A DNA stretch of 64,000 nt from Acidobacteriota bacterium (lineage in GTDB: Bacteria; Acidobacteriota; Blastocatellia; UBA7656). This document shows, piece by piece, positions 55,901 through 64,000 of this stretch. The first letter of the stretch is position 1. Every line of letters begins with the position of its first letter. The stretch covers positions 1-64,000 of the forward strand of contig JBFMDH010000025.1 of assembly GCA_040754075.1 (NCBI GenBank). The letters run 5' to 3'. The translations under genes and the position numbers were made by a program. Under the pieces are notes generated by a model that was not told where the DNA came from, searched no databases, and worked only from the letters and a program-made list of their open reading frames with translations.

Positions 55901-56223
55901 CCCGGATGATAGGTCAAACGTTTGGGGATTCCGCCTGATGCCGGAATCGTGTAAATATCGACGTTGCCATCATATTCACCGGTAAACGCGATGGTGTTGC
56001 CATCGGGTGAAAATAACGGATCGGTTTCAACCCCTTCGCCAGTAGTCAGGCGTTTGGCTTCACCGCCATCGCGCGCCACAATCCATAAATCACCTGCATA
56101 CGCGAAGACCACCTGGGTTTTATTGACGGTGGGCTTTTGCGGAAGTAACGGTTTTTCTTGTGCACTTGTAAATGCGCATAACCCAAGAAGTGTTGTCAGC
56201 AGCAAAAAAATTCTTTTGGTCAT
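52915..56223 (-). CDS. Tricorn-like S41 protease
   Basis: A 1102-aa secreted protease. A signal peptide (IFLLLTTLLGLCAFTSA) is followed by two WD-like beta-propellers (about 30-320 and 330-680; LFSPDGNTIAF, AWSPDGKWIAYF, LWSPDSKKIAY). A Pro/Ala/Lys-rich insert (about 540-575), a C1-like domain, a PDZ domain (about 790-860) and the S41 catalytic domain come next. The latter has the nucleophile in FAGSGGDLMPW (about 1000) and the His candidate in LGHTFI. This is the tricorn layout, which degrades peptides. GAGAGGATTT precedes ATG 56223. Clustered with other peptide-degrading genes. Confidence 0.92.
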   Translation of the reverse strand: MTKRIFLLLTTLLGLCAFTSAQEKPLLPQKPTVNKTQVVFAYAGDLWIVARDGGEAKRLTTGEGVETDPLFSPDGNTIAFTGEYDGNVDIYTIPASGGIPKRLTYHPGPESVRGWTPDGKQILFESNQNSYNPTPRLFTIPVEGGYPTEVPLPMGVSGSYSPDGTRLAYVPTVQWQAAWKKYRGGQTTPIWIARLADSSIEKLPRDNSNDSDPMWIGNKIYFLSDRNGAVTLFSYDIASKKVNQVIQNSGLDIKSASAGAGAIVYEQFGSLNLLDVDSGKSKKINITLNGDLPGVRPKYVKVGRNVQSATLSATGVRAVFEVRGEIITVPAEKGNPRNLTNTTGIAERDPAWSPDGKWIAYFSDAAGEYALHLSNQSGMGEVKKINLGNPPSFFYSPLWSPDSKKIAYTDKRLNLWYVDIEKGNPVKVDTNTYENPWRVLDPNWSHDSKWITYTKQLDNHLGAVFVYSLDDNKSTQITDGLSDARYANFDKSGKYIYFTASTNAGPTSGWLDMSSFPHQVTRSAYLIVLKKDLPSPLAPQSDEEKVEEEKKADNKKPDAPAAGGAANAAGQKKEAEPVKIDFDNIGQRILALAIPAKPYVGLRVGKAGFVYLLESTGGLGGLFGGGLVTLHKYDLEKRKLDKVLENITAFDISANGEKILFRLGPAWFIAATATPIQPGQGMVNLADVEVYVDPKAEWQQMYTEVWRIQRDFIYDPNTHGLNIKAAEALYKPFLNAVAHRADLNYLFTEMLGTTVLGHTFINGGDLPNPRRTQTGLLGADYKIENGRYRFARVYNGENWNPQFRAPLTQPGVNVTAGEYLISVNGRNLTASDNIFAFFEETAGKQVVIKVGANPDGSNAREVTVVPIANDASLRYLAWIEDNRRKVDQLSGGKLAYVHLPDTSLGGYTNFNRYYFAQINKDGAVVDERFNGGGTAADYIIDYMRRPLMNYWATREGKDFTTPVASIYGPKAMIINEFAGSGGDLMPWLFKNAGVGPLVGKRTWGGLVGIYDYPTLMDGGSVTAPRVAFYNLKGEWDVENHGTDPDVEVEFDPALWRQGRDPQLEKAVEVVMDLLKKNPLPKHKKPVYPNYYNNTRPAASGNK

Positions 56224-56261
56224 AAATCCTCTCTTTACTCATTACTCATTCAAGTTATCGA

Positions 56262-58205
56262 TTAACGAGTTCCGGTCAATTGCAACGCTTTGCCTTCAAC
56301 CAGAAAGCTGATTGAAGAATTTACGCTTCGCGAACGATAAACCCGTTGCGTGGCTTTTTGAAAATCCTCCGGTTTGGCTTTCGGAATGTCTATGAATTTC
56401 TGGGGGTTTCTATCGACCAGAGGAAACCAGGAACTCTGCACCTGCACCATGATTTTGTGCCCTTTGCGAAAAGTGTGATAGACATCCGGCATTTCAAATT
56501 TGATGGTTGCAGGTTGATTGGGAATCATCGGCTCAGGTTTCTCAAAACTGTTACGGAATTTGGCGCGGAAAGGTTCGCCATGAACCAGTTGTTGATAGCC
56601 TCCCATTTTGACAGCATTCGGCGCGGGGGGGTGACCTTGCGGCAATGGTGGCGTGGGAAAATCGTTCGGATAAACATCAATCACTTTGACGACAAAATCC
56701 GAATCGGTTCCCGATGTCGAAACATTGATGTTCACTTTGATGGGTCCCGCGATAGTTAAATCGTCATCGAGTGGCGCGGTTTGATAAACCAAAACATCCG
56801 GTCGTTGCGCAGCGAACCGTTGGTCTTCGGTCATATAATCCGAAGTCATGCCATCAACGATATAACTCAAATACGGCACGGGACGCTTGGGGTCGCTGAT
56901 GTATTCATCATAAGCGGTTTGATTATCCACAGGCATTTCCGGTTTCAATTGACCGTTTGCATGCAAATAAATGGTAAGCGGTTGGGCGTCTTTCGGGGGC
57001 CAATCGCTCAATCGTCGCCATTCATTTAAACCCGTGAGAAACATATAGGCTTCGGGTAAATCCACCGGTTTATCTTTCAAATAATGCATGAAGAAGGCGA
57101 ATTGAATTTGTTCTCGGAAAAACGCCCCGGTCTTAACCCCGAAATTGAGATTGCCGAGTTTATCGCCATCCCCGCGCGCCCAACCGCCATGTGACCAAGG
57201 TCCCATGACCAATAGATTCACGGTGCCCGGATTATTTTTTTCAACTGAACGGTAAGTGTGAAAAGGTCCCATCGGGTCTTCGGCATCAAACCACCCGCCA
57301 ACATTCAACACCGCGCATTTCACGTTTTTCAAAAATTTCCAAAGCGAACGTTTCTGCCAGTAATCGTCGTAATTCGGATGGTCTATGATTTCTTGCCAGT
57401 AGGTCGCTTCACCGTTGAATAGTTTTTGATTGAGTTCCGAGAGGGTTCCGAGATTTAAATAATAGTCGTACCCGTCGGGGGTTTTCATATCGAAACCTTC
57501 GCGGTTACTGGGAGGCGGCGCTGGCGCTCCCTTTCGCGGGCGAAAAAATCCATAAAAGCCGAAATTTGCCGCCAGCATGAATGCGCCGTTGTGATAGACA
57601 TCATCATTCAAGTAGTAATCGGTTGTCGGCGCTTGCGGTGAGGCGCATTTTAGTGCCGGATGCGAATCAATGATACTTGCCGCCACATGAAAACCGGGTT
57701 GCGAAATGCCAATCATACCGACCCGACCGTTATGATTCGGAATGTTTTTTAACAACCATTCGATGGTGTCGTGGGTGTCTGTGGATTCATCAATATCTTT
57801 CGCGGAAGTTTTATTCGGCACATGCGGGCGAACCTGTTGAAACTCGCCTTCGGACATATATCGCCCACGGGCATCCTGAAAGACGAAAATAAAACCTTCT
57901 TTCTCGAAATGCTCGGATGGCGCGATACGTTCGCGATATTTATCTACGCCATATGGCGCAACACTGTAAGGGGTGCGCGTGAGCAGAAACGGGTATTTCT
58001 GTGAAGTATCTTTTGGCGCGTAAATCGAGGTGAACAAGCGAACCCCATCGCGCATCGGAATCAGATATTCAAACTTGGTATAGCGTTCTTTGATCGTAGG
58101 TGGGGTTTGCGAGAAAACCAACATCTGACCACCAAGCAAAAAAGTAAGGATTAAGGCGAACACACAACTGTATTTATTTCTCTTCATAAATTTCTGCTTT
58201 TTCAT
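56262..58205 (-). CDS. CocE/NonD-family hydrolase (S15-like)
   Basis: A 647-aa secreted serine hydrolase of the X-Pro dipeptidyl-peptidase/cocaine esterase family. A signal peptide (SCVFALILTFLLGGQMLVFS) is followed by an alpha/beta-hydrolase core with the nucleophile in GMIGISQPGFH (about 172-182), the Asp in WFDAEDPMG and the His in GPWSHGG. A C-terminal jelly-roll (about 480-640) completes it. Start Met 1 is used, but Met 7 (58187) is as likely; neither has a good ribosome site. Probably cleaves peptide, ester or acyl amide substrates outside the cytoplasm. Confidence 0.9.
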   Translation of the reverse strand: MKKQKFMKRNKYSCVFALILTFLLGGQMLVFSQTPPTIKERYTKFEYLIPMRDGVRLFTSIYAPKDTSQKYPFLLTRTPYSVAPYGVDKYRERIAPSEHFEKEGFIFVFQDARGRYMSEGEFQQVRPHVPNKTSAKDIDESTDTHDTIEWLLKNIPNHNGRVGMIGISQPGFHVAASIIDSHPALKCASPQAPTTDYYLNDDVYHNGAFMLAANFGFYGFFRPRKGAPAPPPSNREGFDMKTPDGYDYYLNLGTLSELNQKLFNGEATYWQEIIDHPNYDDYWQKRSLWKFLKNVKCAVLNVGGWFDAEDPMGPFHTYRSVEKNNPGTVNLLVMGPWSHGGWARGDGDKLGNLNFGVKTGAFFREQIQFAFFMHYLKDKPVDLPEAYMFLTGLNEWRRLSDWPPKDAQPLTIYLHANGQLKPEMPVDNQTAYDEYISDPKRPVPYLSYIVDGMTSDYMTEDQRFAAQRPDVLVYQTAPLDDDLTIAGPIKVNINVSTSGTDSDFVVKVIDVYPNDFPTPPLPQGHPPAPNAVKMGGYQQLVHGEPFRAKFRNSFEKPEPMIPNQPATIKFEMPDVYHTFRKGHKIMVQVQSSWFPLVDRNPQKFIDIPKAKPEDFQKATQRVYRSRSVNSSISFLVEGKALQLTGTR

Positions 58206-58252
58206 TTACTGAAAGGTTCAACTGGGTTTCAAGAAATTCTCTATCGAACACG

Positions 58253-59740
58253 TTACTCTTTATTTGCCATTCTGGCGCGAAGCGGTTTGCCGACCATTAC
58301 GCCGTCCAGGAGTTTTTCGTTGCGCACAACAAAGGTTCCGCCAATCAACACCTGCTTGATACCTTTTGAAAATTGATTGGGGTCTGAATAGGTGGCGCGG
58401 TCGATCACTTCTTCGGCATCAAAAATCGTAATGTCAGCATCCGCCCCGACCGTTAATCGCCCTTTGGCTTTAAAAGCCGGAGCAAATTTTTCAAGCCGCT
58501 CGGCAGGCATCAAAGTCATCTTGCGAATCGCCTCCGGCAGACTGATGATTTTTTTCTCGCGGCAATAATAGCCCAGAACTCTGGTAAAACAGCCTCTGCC
58601 ACGCGGATGAGCGCGTTCTTCTAAACTCATAACCGGCATGCCATCCGATGCCACCATGACCAGCGGATGTTTCAACGCCTGTTCAACCCACGCTTCTTTC
58701 ATTACATGAATAATCACCGTGCCGTTTTTATAACGCGCGCGGTAATCATCCCACATCGCTTTATCTTTAAATCGTTCACCGGTCGGCGGCCATTCGATGG
58801 CATCGTAAGAAACACCAAATTTGGTTTGCCAGTCATGGTCAAATATTCCCGAATTGATTCCCGTAGAACCCGCCGTATACGGATAAGCTTCGGTTGTTAC
58901 ATCCAATCCTTTGGCGCGCGCCGCTTCGATCATCTGTAAAAATTTCGGCACGCGACCGAGTCCCGTACTCACCAGATGAACCATATGAAAAGAGGCTTTG
59001 GTTTTCTCGGTCATCTTTAACAGTTCGGCAAGCCCGGTTAAATCGTTGCGATCATCCGGCATGCGAATGTGAATAAAGACCGGAACTTTGCGTTTTGCAG
59101 CCAAGCGAAACAAGGCTTCGAGTTCGGTGTCATTTACGCCGCGCGATACATAATCAAGCCCGATACCAATGCCAAGCGCCCCTTCATCCAATGCCTTGCT
59201 CAAATAGCTTAGCATCTCATTCAGTTCATCCTGAGTAAGCGGTTGATGATTGGTGGCTTGCAAATCGCCTTTTTTCACCAGGCGTCGGGCGGCTGTATGC
59301 CCGGCTGAATAACCGTAATTGAGAAGCGATTTCCCTTCTCTCGCTTTCATGACATCAAGCGGATAAGTTCCTATTTCCAATTCCAAAGCCGTGGTGACAC
59401 CATCCATCAGTTGATAAGTGTTCGAGGGCACATTCTGACCGTGGGCATGCAAATCAATAAAACCGGGAGCCACCACTAAACCCGATACATCTAAAACTTC
59501 TTTGCCATTCAGTTTCGATTTAGAAATCGCCGCGATTTTTCCATTGAGAATGCCAACATTGCGAATGGCATCGAGTCCGGTTGCCGGGTCAATCACCCGT
59601 CCCCCTGCTAACACCACATCGTAAATTTGTCCTCTCGATTGTGAACCTGTTGTTGGTGGAGCGATGAAGACAACCAGAGCCAGCAACACCAGACCAAGCG
59701 GAAAGAGAGTTTTAATGGAGGGCATTCGATTTTTTCGCAT
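58253..59740 (-). CDS. Secreted amidohydrolase (D-aminoacylase-like)
   Basis: A 495-aa amidohydrolase. The signal peptide lies within TLFPLGLVLLALVVFIA. The intact metal motif is GFIDLHAHG (about 92-100), with later landmarks FIHIRMPDD, MVHLVSTG and ASDGMPV. By contrast with the 46013-47728 paralogue, the HxH is present. GAGGAACCC precedes ATG 59740. AidB-like acyl-CoA dehydrogenase lies 14 bp upstream on the same strand. Likely hydrolyses N-acyl-D-amino acids or related amides. Confidence 0.88.
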   Translation of the reverse strand: MRKNRMPSIKTLFPLGLVLLALVVFIAPPTTGSQSRGQIYDVVLAGGRVIDPATGLDAIRNVGILNGKIAAISKSKLNGKEVLDVSGLVVAPGFIDLHAHGQNVPSNTYQLMDGVTTALELEIGTYPLDVMKAREGKSLLNYGYSAGHTAARRLVKKGDLQATNHQPLTQDELNEMLSYLSKALDEGALGIGIGLDYVSRGVNDTELEALFRLAAKRKVPVFIHIRMPDDRNDLTGLAELLKMTEKTKASFHMVHLVSTGLGRVPKFLQMIEAARAKGLDVTTEAYPYTAGSTGINSGIFDHDWQTKFGVSYDAIEWPPTGERFKDKAMWDDYRARYKNGTVIIHVMKEAWVEQALKHPLVMVASDGMPVMSLEERAHPRGRGCFTRVLGYYCREKKIISLPEAIRKMTLMPAERLEKFAPAFKAKGRLTVGADADITIFDAEEVIDRATYSDPNQFSKGIKQVLIGGTFVVRNEKLLDGVMVGKPLRARMANKE

Positions 59741-59754
59741 GGGTTCCTCGCTAA

Positions 59755-61428
59755 CTATTCAGTTTTTAATTTCGGTCTTGAACGTTCGATGATGGCATCA
59801 AATTGAATTCCCGCCGGCAAAGTTCCAAGCGCCATTCGTCGGTCACTCGATAATCTCGATTCACAAAAAGCATCGACGACCGCCTGATTGCCGTGTTGAA
59901 TTAAAATAGATGCCTGCAAAGCCAACGCCAGGTCTTCAACGATGCGGCGCGCTTGAACCTCTATCAGCCTGGTATCAAGCAATTGGTGTTGAATCTTTTC
60001 AACAAACCGATCATAACGACTATCTGCGCCACCGGCTTTTTTCAATTCTGCAAATACTGCTTCAAGCGTTTCGGGTTCTTTACGCATGGCGCGCAGAACA
60101 TCCAGGCATTGCACATTTCCTGAGCCTTCCCAGATGGAATTGAGCGGCGCATCTTTGTACAAACGCGATAGCGGAGATTCTTCGACATAGCCGTTTCCAC
60201 CGGTACATTCCAAGGCTTCTGAAACCACCGCAACCGCGCGTTTGGTCACCCAGTATTTCCCAATCGCAGTTGCAATGCGGCTGAACAGGCGTTGCGCCGG
60301 ATGGCTTTCGGCTTCATCAAAACTTCGCGCCAATCGAATTGCCAGAGCCGTAGCGGCTTCCGATTCAATGCACAAATCCGCCAGCACATTTTTCATGAGC
60401 GGTTGATTGATGAGGCGATTGCCGAAAGCATATCGGTAATAGGTGTGATGGGTGGCTTCCGCTACTGCACGGCGCATGGAAGCCGCCGAGCCGATGGCGC
60501 AATCCAGACGTGTATGGCGAACCATTTCAATGATATTGGCTACGCCTCGACCTTCTTCACCGATGAGTTGCCCATATGCGCCGTGAAATTCGACTTCACT
60601 CGAAGCATTCGATTTATTGCCGATTTTATTTTTCAATCGTTGAATATGAAAGGCGTTTCTTTTGCCATCGGGTTTAAAGCGCGGCAGTAAAAAACAGGAC
60701 AAGCCATTATCGGTTTGCGCGAGCACCAGAAAAGCATCGCACATCGGAGCCGAACAAAACCATTTATGACCTCGGATGGCATACGCCTCACCGGGCCCGC
60801 GCTTGCTAATCGGATAAGCACGCGTAGTGTTGGCGCGAACATCACTACCGCCCTGACGTTCAGTCATTGCCATGCCAATCGTCACGCCGCGTTTGTGTTT
60901 TGCAGGTATCATTCGCGGGTCATATTCATTCGATAAAATCAACGGTTCCCATTCGCCGGCTAATTCGGGTTGAATCCTTAAAGATGGAATCGCCGCAAAG
61001 GTCATGGTTAAAGGACACCCGGTGCCTTCATCGACCTGATGCCTGAGCAACATCAATCCGGCGCGGGCAACGTGAGCGCCCGATTTATTTGCCGACCAGG
61101 GAAGCGAATGAGTTTGGTATTCAATGCCGAGTCGCATCAACTCGTGATATGAAGAATGAAATTCGACTTCATCGATGCGATTTCCAAAACGGTCGTGAGT
61201 TTTCAATTCGGGTAAATACCGATTCGCCTGCTCGCCTAATTTTAAGGTTTCGGATTGCCCCAGTAGCTCGCCGAACTCAAAAGCGCGTTCGGCAATCCAG
61301 CCGCCACCTTCTCGCTCAATGGCTTCACGCAAACCGTTATCAAACTCTAATAAATTGTAATCTTCGAGTGCCGGTGGCTGATTTAACACCTCATCCGGTG
61401 AATGTTTGGCAATTTGCTCTGCTTTCAT
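59755..61428 (-). CDS. aidB: Acyl-CoA dehydrogenase, AidB-like
   Basis: A 557-aa FAD-dependent acyl-CoA dehydrogenase of the AidB type (long N-terminal domain, about 1-180). MAMTERQGGSDVRANTT (about 185-201) is the FAD-contacting signature of AidB. Other landmarks are KWFCSAPMCDAF, GRGVANIIEMV and CTGGNGYVEES. AidB in enteric bacteria protects against alkylating agents; the real reaction is unclear. AAGGAG precedes ATG 61428. It lies 42 bp after the SDR gene, probably co-transcribed. Confidence 0.9.
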   Translation of the reverse strand: MKAEQIAKHSPDEVLNQPPALEDYNLLEFDNGLREAIEREGGGWIAERAFEFGELLGQSETLKLGEQANRYLPELKTHDRFGNRIDEVEFHSSYHELMRLGIEYQTHSLPWSANKSGAHVARAGLMLLRHQVDEGTGCPLTMTFAAIPSLRIQPELAGEWEPLILSNEYDPRMIPAKHKRGVTIGMAMTERQGGSDVRANTTRAYPISKRGPGEAYAIRGHKWFCSAPMCDAFLVLAQTDNGLSCFLLPRFKPDGKRNAFHIQRLKNKIGNKSNASSEVEFHGAYGQLIGEEGRGVANIIEMVRHTRLDCAIGSAASMRRAVAEATHHTYYRYAFGNRLINQPLMKNVLADLCIESEAATALAIRLARSFDEAESHPAQRLFSRIATAIGKYWVTKRAVAVVSEALECTGGNGYVEESPLSRLYKDAPLNSIWEGSGNVQCLDVLRAMRKEPETLEAVFAELKKAGGADSRYDRFVEKIQHQLLDTRLIEVQARRIVEDLALALQASILIQHGNQAVVDAFCESRLSSDRRMALGTLPAGIQFDAIIERSRPKLKTE

Positions 61429-61470
61429 ACCACTACTCCTTAATAATAATCCCCCGCTTTTTGGTTAAAT

Positions 61471-62190
61471 TTATCCGCGCCCGATGTACAGTTGCCCGAC
61501 CGGAAGCACGATGGCTTCAAGCATATTGATATGCGGTGGAAGCGTTGCCATCGCCAGCGCCGCCTGTGCAATTTCGCTTTCGCTCATCATCGGTTCCGAA
61601 TCGCCCTGACGTTTTTCAACGGCGACATTGCCGGGATGCAAACACCCGCACGAAATTCCATATTCGCGACCTTCAAGCGCGGTCACCTGCGTGAGTCCCC
61701 ACAGCCCATGTTTAGTCGTGCTGTATGCCGCGGAATTCGGGCGAACCCGTTGCGCAGAGATTGAACCGATATTGATGATTCTGCCGCTACCTTGCGCCTT
61801 CATTATTCGTAAAGCTTCGCGAGTGCATAAAAACGCCCCTCGTAAATTAACCGCCATCACTTTTTCCCACATTTCGAGTGTGAGTTGATCAATTGGCGCG
61901 AACCCTTCCATCGTCCCGGCATTATTGACCAGAATGTCGAGGCGGTTGAATCGCTCGATTCCCTTTTGAAAAATATCCTGCACCTGCTCTTCATTCGTCA
62001 CATCACCGGCAATGGCTAAAACTTCAGAGCCAAGTTTAGTCAACGCTTCGGCGGTCTGTTGCAGACGCTCATTATCGCGAGCCATTAAAATCAGTGATGC
62101 GCCTTCACTGGCAAAGGCTTCGGCAATGCCGCGACCAATGCCGCGATTGGCTCCGGTTATTAAAACGACTTTTCCATCAAGCTTTCCCAT
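61471..62190 (-). CDS. Short-chain dehydrogenase/reductase
   Basis: A 239-aa classical SDR with the cofactor loop GANRGIGRG (about 13-21), NNAG (about 89-92) and the catalytic Ser in NIGSIS with Tyr/Lys in AAYSTTKHG. GGAGCGTGTA precedes ATG 62190. Downstream of the M28 peptidase gene by 27 bp and upstream of the AidB-like gene; the substrate cannot be told from sequence. Confidence 0.92.
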   Translation of the reverse strand: MGKLDGKVVLITGANRGIGRGIAEAFASEGASLILMARDNERLQQTAEALTKLGSEVLAIAGDVTNEEQVQDIFQKGIERFNRLDILVNNAGTMEGFAPIDQLTLEMWEKVMAVNLRGAFLCTREALRIMKAQGSGRIINIGSISAQRVRPNSAAYSTTKHGLWGLTQVTALEGREYGISCGCLHPGNVAVEKRQGDSEPMMSESEIAQAALAMATLPPHINMLEAIVLPVGQLYIGRG

Positions 62191-62217
62191 TACACGCTCC
62201 GTCTGCTGGTTTATTCA

Positions 62218-63810
62218 TTAAGGTTTGAAATCAATTTTGTGCGTCGCGTTCGCGGCTTCGAGACTGGTTAAGAAAATCAACCGGACAATCTTTTCCATCT
62301 TCGGATAATTGATTTTATCCCAGGTGTCGTTTTCAGTGTGATAATCCGGGTGTTCCCCTGTGTTGAATAACACCATCGGAATCGATTTGGTGGCGAAGGG
62401 AAAATGGTCGCTTCGCGAAAACCAGCTTTCGCTATCCACGGTGTCAGTTTTGAAATCGAGTGATAAACCAATCCCCTGATTACTCGCTTCAATCATTTTT
62501 CTAAGTTCGGGATTATAAAGCGTGCCGACCACATTGACACCATTACGATTTTGTTCAGGGGTAGTATTCCAGGTTGGCGAATGTTCATCGCGTCCAATCA
62601 TATCCATATTTAAATTTACATAGGTTTTCGCGAGTGGAATGATCGGTCGGTCAACATAATAAAAAGCGCCGAGCAAACCACGCTCTTCGGCTTCAAAAAC
62701 CACAAACAGGATGCTGCGTTTCGGTTTTAATTTCGCGGTCAGGTAAGCTTCGGCGATTTCCATCACGCCAATGGTTCCCGATGCATTGTCATCCGCGCCG
62801 CGATAGATTCTCCCGGCGACGGTTCCGACATGGTCATAATGAGCCGTGATTATTACTGCCTCATCTTTTAATTGCGGGTCGGAACCTTCAAGGAGTCCAA
62901 CCACATTTCGCGTGCGAATCACCCGCCGACTCTTCAACGCTTTTTTCAAAGTGATGGTCAATCCGGTGATTTCAATTGGTTGCGGTTTTAAATTCCGGTC
63001 AATGCTTTGTTGCAATACGTCAACGGTTTTTCCAGCAGAAGCAAGCCATTCATTGGCGACCGATTGACTGATGGAAAAGGTTGGTATATCCCATAACGAA
63101 CCCGCAAGTTGGATGCGCGGCGTCACGCCTGCTTGAAAATCCGTAGGCGCACTGGCAAGACGCGGCGGGCGAGTCGGGCGTGAAGGATTGATGACGACTA
63201 TTCCGGCTGCACCAGCTTTGCGAAGGGTTTCGATTTTGTGCCAGATTTTTCCATGAATGGTTTCCCACTTCCCTTTGAACTTGGAATTGGCATCCGAGCT
63301 TTGTGGTTCGGATGATAAAACCATCGCAATCTTGCCGCGCAGGTTTACGCCCGCAAACTCGTTGTAGCCATATTCAGGCGCATTGACGCCATAGCCGAGA
63401 AAGATTACAGGCGCTGTGACCTGCGCCGGGTTATTGCTTTGTCGGGCGAGGTTGAAATCAAACCCAAGCTGATAGGTTTTCTCCACGCCATCAATTTTGG
63501 CTTTTAATTCGGTGTTGTCATTATCAACCCAGGCTTCTATGAGATCGAAATTCTGAAAGTAAGTGCCGCCATCACCGACGGGTTTCAGACCATAGCGCAT
63601 GAATTGCGAGGCAATATAATTGGCAGTGATGCGCCCTTCGTGACTGCCCGCATCCCGACCAGCCATCTCATCCGCAGAGAGAAAGTACATATGACTTTTA
63701 ATATCGTCTGCGCGAATCGATTCGACGGCTTTTTTGGTCGGTTCATCAAGCTGTCGGGCAAAAACCGAAAGTGATAAAAGCAAAAGGAGTATGGTGGATT
63801 TTTTCATCAT
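62218..63810 (-). CDS. M28-family secreted aminopeptidase
   Basis: A 530-aa zinc peptidase. A signal peptide (STILLLLLSLSVFA) is followed by a PA (protease-associated) domain insert (about 130-250) and the M28 core. Metal and catalytic residues are in TAHYDHVG (His, Asp), GADDNASG (Asp), VFEAEERGLLGA (Glu pair), MDMIGRD and SDHFPF (His). Two adjacent ATGs (63810 and 63807) both follow GAGGG. First gene of the minus-strand run M28-SDR-AidB-amidohydrolase. Removes N-terminal residues from peptides outside the cytoplasm. Confidence 0.93.
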   Translation of the reverse strand: MMKKSTILLLLLSLSVFARQLDEPTKKAVESIRADDIKSHMYFLSADEMAGRDAGSHEGRITANYIASQFMRYGLKPVGDGGTYFQNFDLIEAWVDNDNTELKAKIDGVEKTYQLGFDFNLARQSNNPAQVTAPVIFLGYGVNAPEYGYNEFAGVNLRGKIAMVLSSEPQSSDANSKFKGKWETIHGKIWHKIETLRKAGAAGIVVINPSRPTRPPRLASAPTDFQAGVTPRIQLAGSLWDIPTFSISQSVANEWLASAGKTVDVLQQSIDRNLKPQPIEITGLTITLKKALKSRRVIRTRNVVGLLEGSDPQLKDEAVIITAHYDHVGTVAGRIYRGADDNASGTIGVMEIAEAYLTAKLKPKRSILFVVFEAEERGLLGAFYYVDRPIIPLAKTYVNLNMDMIGRDEHSPTWNTTPEQNRNGVNVVGTLYNPELRKMIEASNQGIGLSLDFKTDTVDSESWFSRSDHFPFATKSIPMVLFNTGEHPDYHTENDTWDKINYPKMEKIVRLIFLTSLEAANATHKIDFKP

Positions 63811-64000
63811 CCCTCATTTATCAGCATTATTAAGGATGCGCCTTTAAAAATGCGTTTATCCAAATTAAAAAGACCAGACAGCCCGATGATTATCGCCAAA
63901 TCGCAAAACCGAATGATTGCCGAATCGATATTCATCGCGCTTAGGTCTGGTTTTATATTTAAATGTAAAACTTTGAATGCCCTTCCGGGATTGCGTTTCG

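Noticed and set aside
63871-63961. Hairpin ACCAGAC/GTCTGGT near the right edge
   Set aside because: Only 7 bp with a loop of about 75 nt; likely chance, and the following T-run is short.

Overview
The window reads as chromosomal DNA of a mesophilic, moderate-GC member of the Acidobacteriota, most likely class Blastocatellia. The reasons are the VWFA-type secreted protein of the acidobacterial family (30255-31322), the abundance of secreted peptidases, D-aminoacylase-like amidohydrolases and VWA/BatA/DUF58 membrane proteins, and the gene style (long secreted proteins, ATG starts with AAGGAG/GGAG ribosome sites). This placement is inference; there is no rRNA in the window. I see no tRNA, rRNA, CRISPR array, IS element or prophage.

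Left edge (1-3728): two nested palindromes, one a 55-bp perfect palindrome, precede a 33-codon acidic peptide gene with a strong ribosome site. A terminator/attenuator hairpin follows, then a GNAT acetyltransferase and a PqqD-like/M50 protease/HlyD fusion protein. This order (tiny peptide, attenuator, modifying enzyme, membrane protease-exporter) suggests an undescribed ribosomal-peptide (RiPP-like) locus.

Housekeeping block (3888-8053): cyclophilin, threonine synthase, phosphomannomutase/phosphoglucomutase, YmdB-like phosphodiesterase.

Envelope block (8165-26400, all minus strand): VWA/amidotransferase-like membrane protein, caspase-fold lipoprotein with a substituted catalytic Cys, TPR-gluzincin, DUF4159, MoxR ATPase, TonB-C-terminal protein, DUF58, a two-gene nucleotidyltransferase cassette, BatA/VWA, and a very Q/G-rich DUF4175-like membrane protein, ending with a conserved secreted protein. 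It is an expanded MoxR-Bat module. The cassette looks inserted.

Middle (26401-34398): a 624-bp gene-free stretch, a large secreted multidomain protein (PPC, P-domain, HYR), a VWFA-type secreted protein, a small zinc-ribbon membrane protein, and the comM-dprA natural-transformation pair.

Chemosensory block (34429-45638, minus strand): MCP-cheW-cheR-cheA-cheB-cheY-cheX-GAF-response regulator-DUF4388, with no flagellar genes in the window. Upstream of the MCP lies a structured region with an intrinsic terminator on the opposite strand, a possible small RNA.

Right part: a D-aminoacylase-like protein without the usual HxH. Next, a short sigma-54 activator is divergent from an AhpD-hydrolase-SDR-quinone oxidoreductase operon whose promoter carries a well-spaced -24/-12 element. 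The end holds a peptide/D-amino-acid scavenging group (tricorn-like S41 protease, CocE/NonD hydrolase, amidohydrolase, AidB-like acyl-CoA dehydrogenase, SDR, M28 peptidase). The last 190 bases (63811-64000) contain no gene that I can see.
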